A stretch of DNA of 64,000 bases from DASRAP01 sp964503275 (GCA_964503275.1 CAZCZO010000010.1:1-64000), one strand, 5' to 3'; counted from the stretch's first letter, positions 1-8,514 are shown. Made by a program: numbers and translations. The notes: generated from the sequence alone by a model not told the origin.

Positions 1-242
1 CACCACAGCAGCGCACGGCCGCCGAGTCGGCCCACCGTGCGCGGGTCCGGCACTCCGGCCACGCCGACGATCAGCGAACTGACCACCAGGGGCACGACCG
101 TCATCCGGATGGCATTGATGAACAGGGTCCCGAGCGGGCCCAGCAGTGAGGGCGCCCACGCGAGCGCCGGGACCGAGGGCACGAGCAGGCCGAGCGCGAA
201 GCCCAGCACCAGCCCGACCAAGACCTTCGCAGTCAGCGACAT
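1..242 (-). CDS. Dicarboxylate/amino acid:cation symporter, N-terminal fragment
   Basis: This is the first 80 codons of a gene that runs off the left edge of the window. The ATG lies at 240-242 on the minus strand. The translated part begins MSLTAKVLVGLVLGFALG, a first membrane helix. It continues with a second hydrophobic stretch containing the pattern LFINAIRMTVVPLVVSSLI, which matches the second helix of the DAACS (GltP/DctA-type) family, where a 'Lf-Ik-M-i-vPLvf' signature is conserved. Members are inner-membrane secondary transporters that take up C4-dicarboxylates or acidic/neutral amino acids with Na+ or H+. The substrate-binding region lies outside the window, so the substrate cannot be assigned. 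It is divergent from the rhodanese gene, with 142 bases between the starts. Confidence 0.85.
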   Translation of the reverse strand, partial: MSLTAKVLVGLVLGFALGLLVPSVPALAWAPSLLGPLGTLFINAIRMTVVPLVVSSLIVGVAGVPDPRTVGRLGGRALLW

Positions 243-384
243 GCGCCAAGGATAACGCCGGGCGGTGCCGCGGGGCACGACCGCGTCGCGTCGGCAGGGC
301 GGGCCCGGCCCTGCTAGATTTCAGGGATGGCCGACTCCGCCCTGCGGTCGTCGGCACACGACCCTCAGCCCTGTGGATTGACGC

Positions 385-744
385 ATGCCGCTCTCTGGAT
401 CCGAACTCATCGCCGCCGCCAAGTCGCGGATCACGGAAGTCGACGTCGCCGATGTGCAGGCGATGGCCGCCGACGGCCGCCCGCTGGTGGTGCTGGACGT
501 GCGGGAGCCCAATGAGACCAACATGGGCCGTGCGAAGGGCGCGGTGGTCATCCCGCGGGGCCTGCTCGAAGGCTCGGTCGAGGCGGCGATCCCGCGCGAC
601 GCCCGCGTGGTGATCGTCTGCGCCAGCGGCAACCGCTCGGCGCTCGCCGCCGACACGATGCAACAGATGGGCTACCACGACGTCGCCTCCTTGCGCGGCG
701 GCTTCAAGGCCTGGTACAGCGCCGGCCTGCCCGTCGAGTCCTGA
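385..744 (+). CDS. Single-domain rhodanese-like protein
   Basis: A 119-residue protein made of one rhodanese domain. The conserved LVVLDVREPNE opens the fold, and the active-site loop CASGNRS contains the cysteine that would carry a persulfide. The C-terminal GGFKAWYSAGLPV is also typical of the family. Such cytoplasmic single-domain rhodaneses move sulfane sulfur between thiols or act in sulfur signalling; the partner is unknown here. A -10-like TAGATT lies at 315-320. The stop codon (742-744) overlaps the apparent beginning of the Nudix gene, so the two are probably co-transcribed. Confidence 0.9.
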   Translation: MPLSGSELIAAAKSRITEVDVADVQAMAADGRPLVVLDVREPNETNMGRAKGAVVIPRGLLEGSVEAAIPRDARVVIVCASGNRSALAADTMQQMGYHDVASLRGGFKAWYSAGLPVES

Positions 745-1316
745 CGCACCCGCGCGTTGACCGGCTGCGGACCGCGCTGCTCGGGCGCGCCCCGCAGCGC
801 GCCGAGCGGGACCCGCCGTTCCGCGAGGCCGCGGTCACGCTCTTGCTGGCACCCCAGGGTGACGACCTCGCCCTGCTGTTGATGGAGCGCGCGGTGCGTG
901 CGGGCGACCCGTGGTCCGGGCAGGTCTCGCTGCCCGGCGGGCGTTACGAGGAGCACGATGCGAGTCTGCTCGAGACCGCGCTGCGGGAGCTCCGCGAGGA
1001 GGCCGGGGTCGAGGTCGTCCCGGCGCAGGTGCTCGGCGAGCTGGACGAACTCCGGCCGCGGATCGCCGCGCTGCCCTCGGTGATCGTCCGGCCCTATGTC
1101 GCGGCTGTGACGGAGCGACCCCTGTTGACGCCCAATGACGAGGCCGCTGCGTTGTTCTGGGTGCCCGTCGATACTCTGCGCGACCCCGCGCGCCGGGTGC
1201 AGCGATCGGTGGAGGCGCGCGGGCTGCGCATGAAGGTCGAGGGCATCGATCTCGACGGACGCCTGCTCTGGGGGATGACCGAGCGGATCCTCGCAGGGCT
1301 GCTGCCGTTGCTGTGA
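741..1316 (+). CDS. Nudix hydrolase, CoA-pyrophosphatase-like (start uncertain)
   Basis: The protein carries the Nudix helix as GGRYEEHDASLLETALRELR followed by EEAGVEV. It resembles the NudL/CoAse group, which cleaves CoA or related diphosphates; the closing segment LWGMTERILAGLL matches that group's C-terminus. The start is a problem. The reading frame is open well upstream and the first beta strand (REAAVTLLLAP) should precede residue 843. Yet between 600 and 842 the frame has no ATG, GTG or TTG. I place the start at the CTG at 741, which overlaps the rhodanese stop (CTGA) and gives a sensible N-terminus of MTHPRVDRLRTALLGR. The first conventional start, TTG at 843, would remove the first strand. 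The enzyme class is well supported; the exact substrate is not. Confidence 0.8.
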   Translation: MTHPRVDRLRTALLGRAPQRAERDPPFREAAVTLLLAPQGDDLALLLMERAVRAGDPWSGQVSLPGGRYEEHDASLLETALRELREEAGVEVVPAQVLGELDELRPRIAALPSVIVRPYVAAVTERPLLTPNDEAAALFWVPVDTLRDPARRVQRSVEARGLRMKVEGIDLDGRLLWGMTERILAGLLPLL

Positions 1317-1387
1317 TACCGCGTCGTGACCCGCTCGTGACATCGGCCCCGAATCCCGCGAGTGACCCCTCTCGTACTAGGTCCCAT

Positions 1388-2701
1388 ATGCTGAAGCCAT
1401 TGTCCACCCTCGGCCTGCTCGTCGGCGTGCTGTCGGCCGCGCCGGTGGCGGCGCAGGACCCACTCCCCGCCGGGGTCGCCGTCGCGACCTTTGACTCCGT
1501 GTGGGCGAAGATCGACCGCACCTACTACGACACCGCCTTCCTCAAGACGCGCTGGGTGGCGCTGCGGGATTCGCTGCGCCCCATTGCCGCGGCCGCGCGG
1601 ACCAACCCCGAGCTGCGGGCCACGCTGCAGGGCATGCTCGGCGAGATCGGCACCTCGCACTTCGGACTCATCACCGAGGAAGCCTCGCCGGCGATCGCCC
1701 CCGACGAAGCGGCCAGCGCGGCGAATCCCGGGTCGATCGGCGTCGAGGTGCGCTTCGCGGGGAGTGACCTGGTGGTCTTCCGCGTGACCCCGGACGGGCC
1801 GGCCTGGCGGGCGGGCGTGCGGCCGGGCGACAAGATCACCCGTATCGGCACCCGGACGACGGCCGAGGTGCTGGAGTCGCTGGCGTCCATCACGGTGCCG
1901 GCGGTGCGCAAACAGACGCTGTACTCGGCGACCGCGCAGACGCACGCGCGGCTGAATCGGTCGCCGGGCGACAGCGTGCTGCTCGAGATCGGCGGGCGGG
2001 AGCGCTGGATCGTCGCCGAGCGGGCGCGTGGGCAGGTGCAGCGCTTCGGCAACCTGCCGGCCATGCCGGTCACCGCCGATGTGAGCGAGCGGGTGATCGA
2101 CGGGCGCCGCGTGGGGATCATCGCGTTCTCGGTGTGGATGCCGGTGGTGGTGGCGCAGGTGGACAGCGCGATGGACCGCCTGCGCGACGCCGACGCGATC
2201 ATCTTCGACATCCGCGGGAACCCGGGTGGTGTAGTAGGGATGGTCGGGGGGCTGGCGGGGCACGTGCTGGACACGACGGCGCTGCTGGGGACGTTGTATC
2301 AACGCGGGGTCACGCTGAGTCTGCGGGCCAACCCGCGGCGGGCGAACACCCGCGCGGAGCGGGTGGTCCCCTTCAGTGGCCCGGTGGCGGTGCTCATCGA
2401 CGACATGTCGGCGAGCGCGTCGGAATTCTTCGCGGCGGCCCTGCAGGGCTTGGACCGTGCGCGGGTGTTCGGGACGACGTCGGTCGGGGCGTCGGTGCCC
2501 GCGCTGATGGGACGGCTCCCGAACGGCGATGTGTTGTTGCATGCGATCGCGGACCATACCGACAGCAAAGGACGCCGGGTCGAGGGGGTGGGTGTGATCC
2601 CGGATGAAGTGGTCCCGCTGGACGCTGCGACCCTCGCGGCGGGACGAGATGCGGTCGTGGAAGCGGCGCTGCGCTGGGCGGCGCGCCAGCCACGGCGTTA
2701 A
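1388..2701 (+). CDS. Secreted S41 (C-terminal-processing-like) peptidase family protein
   Basis: A 437-residue protein with a signal peptide (MLKPLSTLGLLVGVLSAAPV then AAQ). An N-terminal helical region follows, then a PDZ domain (around residues 115-170, containing RAGVRPGDKITRIG) and an S41 catalytic domain with the DIRGNPGG motif. The active serine is expected in the SASASE motif (Ser343, base 2414). In Ctp/Prc enzymes a lysine sits 25 residues after that serine. Here codon 2489-2491 encodes alanine, so the classical Ser-Lys dyad is absent. It may belong to the S41 branch that uses other base residues, or be inactive. ATG 1388 was chosen over GTG 1313 because it gives a clean signal peptide and does not overlap the Nudix gene. 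Likely periplasmic. Confidence 0.85.
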   Translation: MLKPLSTLGLLVGVLSAAPVAAQDPLPAGVAVATFDSVWAKIDRTYYDTAFLKTRWVALRDSLRPIAAAARTNPELRATLQGMLGEIGTSHFGLITEEASPAIAPDEAASAANPGSIGVEVRFAGSDLVVFRVTPDGPAWRAGVRPGDKITRIGTRTTAEVLESLASITVPAVRKQTLYSATAQTHARLNRSPGDSVLLEIGGRERWIVAERARGQVQRFGNLPAMPVTADVSERVIDGRRVGIIAFSVWMPVVVAQVDSAMDRLRDADAIIFDIRGNPGGVVGMVGGLAGHVLDTTALLGTLYQRGVTLSLRANPRRANTRAERVVPFSGPVAVLIDDMSASASEFFAAALQGLDRARVFGTTSVGASVPALMGRLPNGDVLLHAIADHTDSKGRRVEGVGVIPDEVVPLDAATLAAGRDAVVEAALRWAARQPRR

Positions 2702-2724
2702 CCGAGCTGATGGAGTCACCACGT

Positions 2725-3477
2725 ATGTCCATGTCGATGATCCGTACCGCGCTCGCGCTCGTGCCGCTGGCACTCGCGATGCCGCAGACCACGACGGCGC
2801 AGGCCCTGCCCGAGGCGCGGACCCTGATCGACCGCTACCTGCAGGTGTCGGGCGCGGCCAAGATGCTCAATGCCCCGGGGGTCCGCACCAAGGGGACCTT
2901 CGATCTGCAGGCGGCCGGGATCTCGGGCGCGCTCGAGGCCATCCAGTCCAAGGACGGCCGCTCGCTCACGACCATCAGCCTCCCTGGGATCGGTGAGGTG
3001 AAGCAGGGCACCGAGCTCGACTTCGCGTGGGCGATGGACCCCTTCCAGGGGCCGCGACTGATCGAGGGCGCAGAGTTCGCGCAGTTGAAGGAACAGCAGG
3101 ACCCCAAGGCGCAGATGCGCGACGCGGCGTTCGTCAGCAGCGCGACGACCGTGGAGCGTACCACGATGGACGGACAGCCCTGCGTGAAGGTGAAGCTGGT
3201 CTGGAAGTCGGGCCGCGAGTCCGTCGAGTGCTACAGCGAGCAGACCGGCTTCCTCGTGGCGTCCGAGGGCGTGCAGAAGTCGCCCATGGGCGACATTCCC
3301 ACGACCACCTTCTACCGCGACTACAAGGACCTCGGCTACGGCGTGATGAGCGCCACCAAGGTCGTGCAGCAGGTGATGGGGCAGGAGCAGGTGTTGTCGT
3401 TCACGTCGATGTCCGTCGAGGCGATCCCGCCCGAGGTCTTCGTCGTGCCGGCCGAGATCAAGGCGCTACGTAAGTGA
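2725..3477 (+). CDS. Secreted protein of unknown function, LolA/lipoprotein-sorting-like
   Basis: A protein of about 250 residues with a signal peptide ending near TTTAQA. The mature part has the pattern seen in periplasmic proteins related to outer-membrane lipoprotein-sorting proteins: an N-terminal 'L-DRYLQVSGAAKML', then TKGTFDLQAAGISG, LPGIGEVKQGTELDFAW and MDPFQGPRLIEG, then beta-rich sequence. No catalytic motif is visible. ATG 2725 is preferred to ATG 2710 because GGAG at 2715-2718 lies a suitable distance before it. The gene follows the S41 gene by 23 bases and is probably in the same transcript. Its last 12 bases overlap the 3' end of the convergent PAP2 gene. The function is not assigned; the fold assignment is an inference from pattern only. 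Confidence 0.75.
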   Translation: MSMSMIRTALALVPLALAMPQTTTAQALPEARTLIDRYLQVSGAAKMLNAPGVRTKGTFDLQAAGISGALEAIQSKDGRSLTTISLPGIGEVKQGTELDFAWAMDPFQGPRLIEGAEFAQLKEQQDPKAQMRDAAFVSSATTVERTTMDGQPCVKVKLVWKSGRESVECYSEQTGFLVASEGVQKSPMGDIPTTTFYRDYKDLGYGVMSATKVVQQVMGQEQVLSFTSMSVEAIPPEVFVVPAEIKALRK

Positions 3478-4113
3478 GTCGGGGGAGAGCGCATGCCCCG
3501 ACAGGGTCGTGCGCTCGCCGCTCACGCGGACGGTCTGGCCGAAGCGGCGCCAGAGCCAGGCCGTCGTCGCCCACGCGGCCAGCGCGGCGACGACCACATC
3601 GCTGACGAAGTGCGCGTGGGCCAGTACGCGGGTCAGTCCGCAGCCGACGGCCAGGCCCAGCCACACCCAGCGGGCCCGCGGGAACAGCCGGCAGAGCATC
3701 CACGCCGCGCCGAACGCCACCATCGTGTGGCTGCTGGGCAGCGCGAGCCCACTCGTCGAGAAGCTGCGCTCGGTGAATGCCCGCCACGAGTAGAGCCCAG
3801 CGGCGACCTCCGGCCGCTCACGCCGCAGCAGCAGCTTCAACAGCTCCGCCACGATGCCCGCGACCACCGGTGACCCGAGCAGGAGCAGGGCGCGCCGCCG
3901 GGCGTCGAGCGCGGCGCGACGTTCGTGCAGGTAGAGCGCGAGTGCGACGATCCCCCAGAGCGGGAGATACCCGACGACGCGCAGCATGCGACCGAGATCA
4001 CCGTCGTAGATGCGCTTGTCGACCAGATGCGCGTAGGCCCATTGGTCGACGAGCACCGCGCCGATCAGCAGGGCGGCCCCGATGAACAGGCGCTGCAGGT
4101 GTGTGCGGTTCAT
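3466..4113 (-). CDS. PAP2-superfamily membrane phosphatase
   Basis: A 215-residue multispanning protein with all three PAP2 phosphatase signatures: KLLLRRERP (K-x6-RP), PSSHT, and TRVLAHAHFVSD (a T/SR-x5-H-x3-D form). The histidines of the second and third motifs form the phosphohistidine active site. Bacterial members of this size dephosphorylate lipid phosphates such as phosphatidylglycerol phosphate or undecaprenyl pyrophosphate at the membrane; the sequence does not decide which. AGAGG lies about 11 bases before the ATG. The start overlaps the stop of the upstream CBS-domain gene by 4 bases, so the two are translationally coupled. Confidence 0.9.
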   Translation of the reverse strand: MNRTHLQRLFIGAALLIGAVLVDQWAYAHLVDKRIYDGDLGRMLRVVGYLPLWGIVALALYLHERRAALDARRRALLLLGSPVVAGIVAELLKLLLRRERPEVAAGLYSWRAFTERSFSTSGLALPSSHTMVAFGAAWMLCRLFPRARWVWLGLAVGCGLTRVLAHAHFVSDVVVAALAAWATTAWLWRRFGQTVRVSGERTTLSGHALSPDSLT

Positions 4114-5372
4114 GCGGACGACGCCTCTTCGCGAAGGGCGGGGCGTGGCTCGTCGAGGAGCAGGGCCACGCGGAGGATGCGGCGCTTGTGGACGGCGAGC
4201 ACCTTGGCGGTGAGGCCGGCCGTGCGCACGGTGTCGCCCACGCGCGCGGGCCGGCCGAGCGTGCCGAAGACGAAGCCCCCGACGCTGTCGAACTCATCGA
4301 CCGGCAGCCCCAGGTCCAGCTGGTCCTCGAGGTCGTGCAGGGAATGCTGGCCGGCGACATGCAGTTCGTTGTCGTGCATCCATTCGAGCGGTTCCACCCC
4401 GGGCTCATGCTCGTCGTGGATCTCGCCGACGATCTCTTCGATGAGATCCTCGAGCGTCACGATCCCCGCGGTGCCGCCGAACTCGTCGAGGACCACCGCC
4501 ATCTTGATGCGCTGGCGCCGCATGTCGCGGATCAGCGGTTCGACCCGCCGCGATTCAGGCACCAGCAAGGGGTCGCGCAGCAGCGCCCGCAGGTCGGTCT
4601 CGCCCCGCTGGATGCCCCGCCACAGCTCGCGCGCAACGAGCACGCCCACGATATCGTCGATGCCCCGGTCATAGACGGGGATGCGCAGGAAGCCCGTCGA
4701 CAGCATGAGCTGCTGCGCCTCGAGGGGCGAGGACTCCACCGAGATCGCGGTGATCGCGGTGCGCGGGGTCATGACCTCGCGCACCAGCACGTCGTGCAGC
4801 TGCATCACGTTGCTCACGACCTGCCACTGGGTCTCGTCGATCTCGCCTTCCCGCCGCCCGATCTCGGCGAGGATCTCGAGCTCGGCGCGGCTCACCGTCG
4901 TGCCGTGCCCGTGTCCGCGGTCGGCACCGAGCAACTTGTTCACGAAGGCCAGTGGGATGAGCACGGGGCGCATGGCCACGATGAGCACGCGCAGGACATG
5001 CGCCGTGGTCGGCGCCAACTGCTGCCAGTACCGCGCGCCCAGGGTCTTGGGCATGATCTCGGACAGGATCAGGATCAGCACGGTGAGCACGGCCGAGAAC
5101 AGCGCCATCCACCGGCTCCCGAAGACCTGCAGGGCGATGGCCCCGCTGACGGCCGCGCCCACGGTGTGCGCGATCGTGTTCAGCGTCAGGATCGCCGCGA
5201 TGGGCTCGTCGATGCGGCGCCGGAACTGCTTCAACAGCCCCGCTGCGGGGTCCTCCTGCTCCTCGAGCAGTCCGATGTACCCGTGGGTCACGGACAACAG
5301 GACGGCCTCGAGCACCGAGCACACGAACGACAGGGCGAGCGCGGTCCCGATGACGACGACGAGGGTCAGCAT
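4110..5372 (-). CDS. CNNM/HlyC-CorC family membrane protein with CBS pair
   Basis: A 420-residue protein with three parts. The first is an N-terminal DUF21/CNNM membrane domain (about residues 1-190, starting MLTLVVVIGTALALSFVCS and containing LSEIMPKTLG). The second is a tandem CBS region (about 200-330, with VREVMTPRTAI and DEFGGTAGIVTLEDL-EEIVGEI). The third is a C-terminal CorC_HlyC domain. This order is typical of the family involved in Mg2+/Co2+ efflux or magnesium homeostasis; the old 'hemolysin' label is historical. A -10-like TAGATT on the minus strand at 5382-5387 lies 9 bases before the ATG, suggesting its own promoter and a very short or absent leader. It is coupled to the downstream PAP2 gene. 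Confidence 0.92.
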   Translation of the reverse strand: MLTLVVVIGTALALSFVCSVLEAVLLSVTHGYIGLLEEQEDPAAGLLKQFRRRIDEPIAAILTLNTIAHTVGAAVSGAIALQVFGSRWMALFSAVLTVLILILSEIMPKTLGARYWQQLAPTTAHVLRVLIVAMRPVLIPLAFVNKLLGADRGHGHGTTVSRAELEILAEIGRREGEIDETQWQVVSNVMQLHDVLVREVMTPRTAITAISVESSPLEAQQLMLSTGFLRIPVYDRGIDDIVGVLVARELWRGIQRGETDLRALLRDPLLVPESRRVEPLIRDMRRQRIKMAVVLDEFGGTAGIVTLEDLIEEIVGEIHDEHEPGVEPLEWMHDNELHVAGQHSLHDLEDQLDLGLPVDEFDSVGGFVFGTLGRPARVGDTVRTAGLTAKVLAVHKRRILRVALLLDEPRPALREEASSA

Positions 5373-5381
5373 ATGGGCTGG

Positions 5382-5387
5382 AATCTA
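5382..5387 (-). promoter_or_regulatory. Candidate -10 element of the CBS/CorC gene
   Basis: TAGATT on the minus strand ends 9 bases before the ATG at 5372, which would place the transcript start almost at the start codon. No clear -35 element was seen. Inferred from position only. Confidence 0.35.
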
Positions 5388-5394
5388 CAGCGGC

Positions 5395-7356
5395 CTACCA
5401 GCGGGTGGTGACGCGGAGCACCACGGCCCGCCCCACGGCGTCGGCGAACTCCTTGTAGCGGGACATATGGTCGCGGTAGCGCCGGTCCAGCGCATTGCGG
5501 AGGTCGAGGTCGAGCAGCAGTACCCGTCCGGCGAGGTCCCACGCGGCCGAGCTCCGCAGATGGAGCAGCGTATAGGCCGCGGTGGCGACATCGCGCGGCT
5601 CGAGCCGGGACTGCCGCGCGTGGTGCTCGGTGACCAGCGCCAGTTGTGGCCGCAGCAGTGCGCCGGCGCGCGGGCGCGACCACGTCGCCGTCCCGACGAG
5701 GCGCAGCGGCGGCATGAACGGGAGCGGGAGTCCCGTCGCGGTGTTGGTGCCGCGACCGTAATCGCCGCTGCCCGAGAGCGCGAACCCCGGCGTCGCCTGC
5801 CACCGCGTGGTGAGCTCCACCCCGCGCAGGACCGCATCGCCCTGCACCACGGCCAGCGAGTCGAAGACGAAGCCGCCGCTCCCGGTAGGTCGCAGGTAGA
5901 TGTAGTCAGCGATCCGGTTGTCGTAGGCCGACAGCTCGGCGCGCAGCGGGCCGCGCGCGACGCGCAGCGACAGGTCGGTGCTCAGCGAGGACTCCACGGC
6001 GAGCGTCGGGTCGCCCCGCTCGTAGGCCCGCGTGCCCTCGTGGAAGCCATTGGCGAAGAGCTCCGACGCGGTCGGGGCCCGAAAGCCGCGCCCGACGTTC
6101 AGCGCGAGGACCACGCCCGGTCGCAGCGCGTAGGATGCCCCCATGCTGCCGGTGACCGCGTCGAAGCGGCGCGTCTGCGCCTGCAGGTCCAGCACCGCAT
6201 CGTCGTCGGCGTGCAGGTGGCGGCGGTCGTAGCGGGCCCCGACGGACAGCGCGAGGCGCCCGTAGTCCGCCGACTCGGTGACGAAGGCCGCCAGGTCCTC
6301 CGTGCGGCTGCCGGGGATGAGCGTCGCAGAGCCCCGCTTCTCGAAGCGCCCGTGCATCGCGAAGACGCCCGCCGTGCCGCGCCAGCGCTCGCCCAGCGGA
6401 TGGTGCCACTCGAGCAGCGCCGTCTGCGTGCTGGCGAGGAGCCCGAGGACGACATCGGATGCGATCGCCGGGTCGTACTCGCGGCGATAGTTGCGCTCCC
6501 AGCCCAGCGTCGCCTCGATCGCGCCGTCGGCCTGCGGGGCGCGCAGGACCACGCGGGCGCGGTCGGTCGAGATGCGCTGGTAGCCCGCGAAGCCCGGCGC
6601 GCTGACCGTGTCGTCGAAGATGCCGATGCGCTCCTCGCGCGAGGATGCCGTGAACTCGCCGCTCAGCCGTGCGCCATGCCATCCGGCGGCCAGCTCGCCG
6701 TTGAACGCGCGGCTCTCGGTGTTGGGGAGGGCGCCGCGCGGCGTGCGCATCGTCCCGGCGTCGCGGCCGGTGAGCGTGGCCCGGAGCGCGCCTCGCCCCC
6801 GCGCGAGGTCGAGCCCGGCGGTCGCATCGGCCCCGCCGATGCCGCTGTGATACGCCACCGCCACGCTGCGCTCGGCGAGCCAGCCCTCGAGCCCCCGCGC
6901 GTCGAGCAACGGCCGCCGCACGACATTGATGACGCCGCCGATCGCGTCGGAGCCGTAGCGCACCGAGGAGGGCCCTTTCACGACCTCGATGCGTTCGGCG
7001 CCCATCGTCTCGACGTTCGGCGCGTGGTCGGCGCCCCACTGCTGAGTCTCGACGCGCTGGCCACCGTCGAGCGTGACGATGCGGGTGGAGTGCAGCCCGC
7101 GGATGACCGGCTTGCCGATGCCCGTGGTCATGGACATGGAGCGCAGGCCGGCGAGCCCGGCGAGGGTCTCGCCGATCGACGCGGCCTGCTGCGTGCGCAG
7201 GGCGGCGCCGTCGAGGAGCACGACCGGCTGCACGGCGCGGCGGGCCACGGAGTCGATGCGGGCGCGGATCTCGACGCCGCCGATGCGCACCGGGACGGGA
7301 ACGGTATCGGTGCTGCCACCCTGGAGCAGGGCGAGGGCGGCGAGTGGGACGAGCAT
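5395..7356 (-). CDS. TonB-dependent outer-membrane receptor
   Basis: A 653-residue protein with a short signal sequence (MLVPLAALALLQGG). A plug domain occupies about residues 35-155, with the usual RGLHSTRIVTLDGG, VEVVKGP-like (IEVVKGPSSVRYG) and AIGGVINVV motifs. A 22-strand-type beta barrel follows and ends in an aromatic-terminated strand (VLRVTTRW). It should import a metal complex or other ligand across the outer membrane with TonB energy. The plug contains WGADHAPNVE, similar to the 'DHA' segment of ZnuD-type zinc/heme receptors, but this is suggestive only. It is divergent from a DtxR-type regulator/FeoB operon, with a palindrome in the shared intergenic region, so metal-responsive control is likely. 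Confidence 0.93.
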   Translation of the reverse strand: MLVPLAALALLQGGSTDTVPVPVRIGGVEIRARIDSVARRAVQPVVLLDGAALRTQQAASIGETLAGLAGLRSMSMTTGIGKPVIRGLHSTRIVTLDGGQRVETQQWGADHAPNVETMGAERIEVVKGPSSVRYGSDAIGGVINVVRRPLLDARGLEGWLAERSVAVAYHSGIGGADATAGLDLARGRGALRATLTGRDAGTMRTPRGALPNTESRAFNGELAAGWHGARLSGEFTASSREERIGIFDDTVSAPGFAGYQRISTDRARVVLRAPQADGAIEATLGWERNYRREYDPAIASDVVLGLLASTQTALLEWHHPLGERWRGTAGVFAMHGRFEKRGSATLIPGSRTEDLAAFVTESADYGRLALSVGARYDRRHLHADDDAVLDLQAQTRRFDAVTGSMGASYALRPGVVLALNVGRGFRAPTASELFANGFHEGTRAYERGDPTLAVESSLSTDLSLRVARGPLRAELSAYDNRIADYIYLRPTGSGGFVFDSLAVVQGDAVLRGVELTTRWQATPGFALSGSGDYGRGTNTATGLPLPFMPPLRLVGTATWSRPRAGALLRPQLALVTEHHARQSRLEPRDVATAAYTLLHLRSSAAWDLAGRVLLLDLDLRNALDRRYRDHMSRYKEFADAVGRAVVLRVTTRW

Positions 7357-7397
7357 CGGCAGGTCAGGGCTTCGAGGTTACGTTGGGGCTTGTCTTA

Positions 7398-7425
7398 AAG
7401 TTAGGATTAACTAAACTTGTATTAT
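7398..7425 (+). promoter_or_regulatory. Candidate DtxR/MntR-type operator and -10 element
   Basis: The 111-base region between the divergent receptor and regulator starts is AT-rich against its surroundings. It holds an imperfect inverted repeat at 7398-7418 with outer arms AAGTT/AACTT and inner arms TTAG/CTAA around GATTAA. This resembles the TTAGG-x-CCTAA architecture of DtxR-family boxes. A -10-like TATTAT follows at 7420-7425, so a bound repressor would block transcription toward 7468. Assignment to the adjacent regulator is inference. Confidence 0.5.
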
Positions 7426-7467
7426 GTCGCTCCGCAAGCTGACCGACCCGACCGTCCCATCCCACCG

Positions 7468-8514
7468 ATGCCGCCCGTGATCGATCCCGCCGCCGCCCTC
7501 TTGGCCTTCGCCGCGCTGAGCCTCGGCGTCGCGGCGCTGTGGTGGCCGCGCAGCGGGATCATCGCGCGGGTGCAACGCATCCTCCGGCTCACCGAGCGCG
7601 TGCGTACCGAGGACGCCGTGAAGTACCTGTATCACGCCGGGTCCGACGGATCGGCGGTGCGCGCCGAGGCGCTGGCCGGCGCGCTGGCGCTGCGCCCCGC
7701 GCGGGCCCGCGAGCTGCTGACGACCTTGGTCGCGCGGGGCCTGGTCACGACGGTGGGGGTGGGCTTCGCGCTCACCGAGCCCGGGCGGCGCGATGCGCTG
7801 CGACTGGTCCGCGCGCACCGCTTGCTCGAGCGCTATCTCGCCGACCACACGGGCGTGGCACCCACCGAATGGCATGAACTCGCCGAGGACGCCGAGCACG
7901 ACCTCACGGCCGACGAAGCCGAGGCACTCGCGGCGCGGCTCGGGAACCCGCGCTTCGATCCGCATGGCGACCCCATCCCGACGGCCGACGGGGAATTGCC
8001 CAGCGCGCCGGTGATCCTGCTCGACGACCTGCGGCTGCATGAGCCCGGCACGATCGTGCACATCGAGGACGAGCCGCCGGAGGCCTTCGCGACCCTGCAG
8101 CAAGTCGGCGTCGTGCTCGGGGGCACCGTGGTCGTCCGGGCGCGCGATCCCCAGCAGGTGGAGATGGAGATCGACGGCAGGCCGCTGCGGCTCCCGCGCC
8201 TGTTGGAGTCGGCGGTCAGCGTGCGGCGCTCGGTGGCGATCCCCACGGGCGCGGTGCGCACGCTGGCGTCGCTGCAGCCGGCGGAGTCGGCGCGCGTGGC
8301 ACGCGTGGCCCTGGCCTGTTCGGGGGCGCAGCGCCGCCGACTGCTGGACCTCGGCGTGGTGCCGGGCACGCGCATCACCGCCGTGCTGCGCAGTGCGGGC
8401 GGCGACCCGGTCGCTTACGATGTGCGCGGGGCGCTGATCGCGCTGCGGCGCCAGCAGGCAGAGTGGATCGAGGTGGTCGCCGACGCCGCGCAGGCCAACG
8501 AGCGCAGCGCATGA
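7468..8514 (+). CDS. Membrane-anchored DtxR/MntR-type regulator with two FeoA-like SH3 domains
   Basis: A 348-residue protein. Residues 7-27 are a hydrophobic segment (LLAFAALSLGVAALWW). Residues 45-110 form a winged helix, and residues 111-180 are a DtxR-type dimerisation/metal domain with His117, Glu121 and an E-D-A-E-H motif (140-144). The motif has glutamate where DtxR/IdeR have cysteine, as in MntR. Residues 181-255 and 264-337 are two SH3/FeoA-like domains. The second is close to FeoA itself (RRRLLDLGVVPGTRITAVL). The expected role is metal-sensing control of the adjacent feoB and perhaps the receptor, possibly doubling as the FeoA partner of FeoB. ATG 7468 was chosen because the alternative TTG at 7417 lies inside the operator-like repeat. 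The start of feoB overlaps the stop (ATGA). An N-terminal membrane anchor on a DtxR protein is unusual. Confidence 0.85.
   Translation: MPPVIDPAAALLAFAALSLGVAALWWPRSGIIARVQRILRLTERVRTEDAVKYLYHAGSDGSAVRAEALAGALALRPARARELLTTLVARGLVTTVGVGFALTEPGRRDALRLVRAHRLLERYLADHTGVAPTEWHELAEDAEHDLTADEAEALAARLGNPRFDPHGDPIPTADGELPSAPVILLDDLRLHEPGTIVHIEDEPPEAFATLQQVGVVLGGTVVVRARDPQQVEMEIDGRPLRLPRLLESAVSVRRSVAIPTGAVRTLASLQPAESARVARVALACSGAQRRRLLDLGVVPGTRITAVLRSAGGDPVAYDVRGALIALRRQQAEWIEVVADAAQANERSA

Noticed and set aside
327..515. Small plus-strand frame before the rhodanese gene, starting near a TAGATT element
   Set aside because: It overlaps most of the rhodanese start in another frame, is Arg/His rich and has no family pattern; the TAGATT is better read as the rhodanese promoter.
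1094..2773. 559-codon minus-strand open frame opposite the S41 gene
   Set aside because: Spans the Nudix and S41 genes in antisense with no conserved motif; explained by GC-biased codons.
4110..5372. Calling the CBS/CorC protein a hemolysin
   Set aside because: The name is historical. The CNNM, CBS and CorC domain order points to divalent-cation homeostasis.
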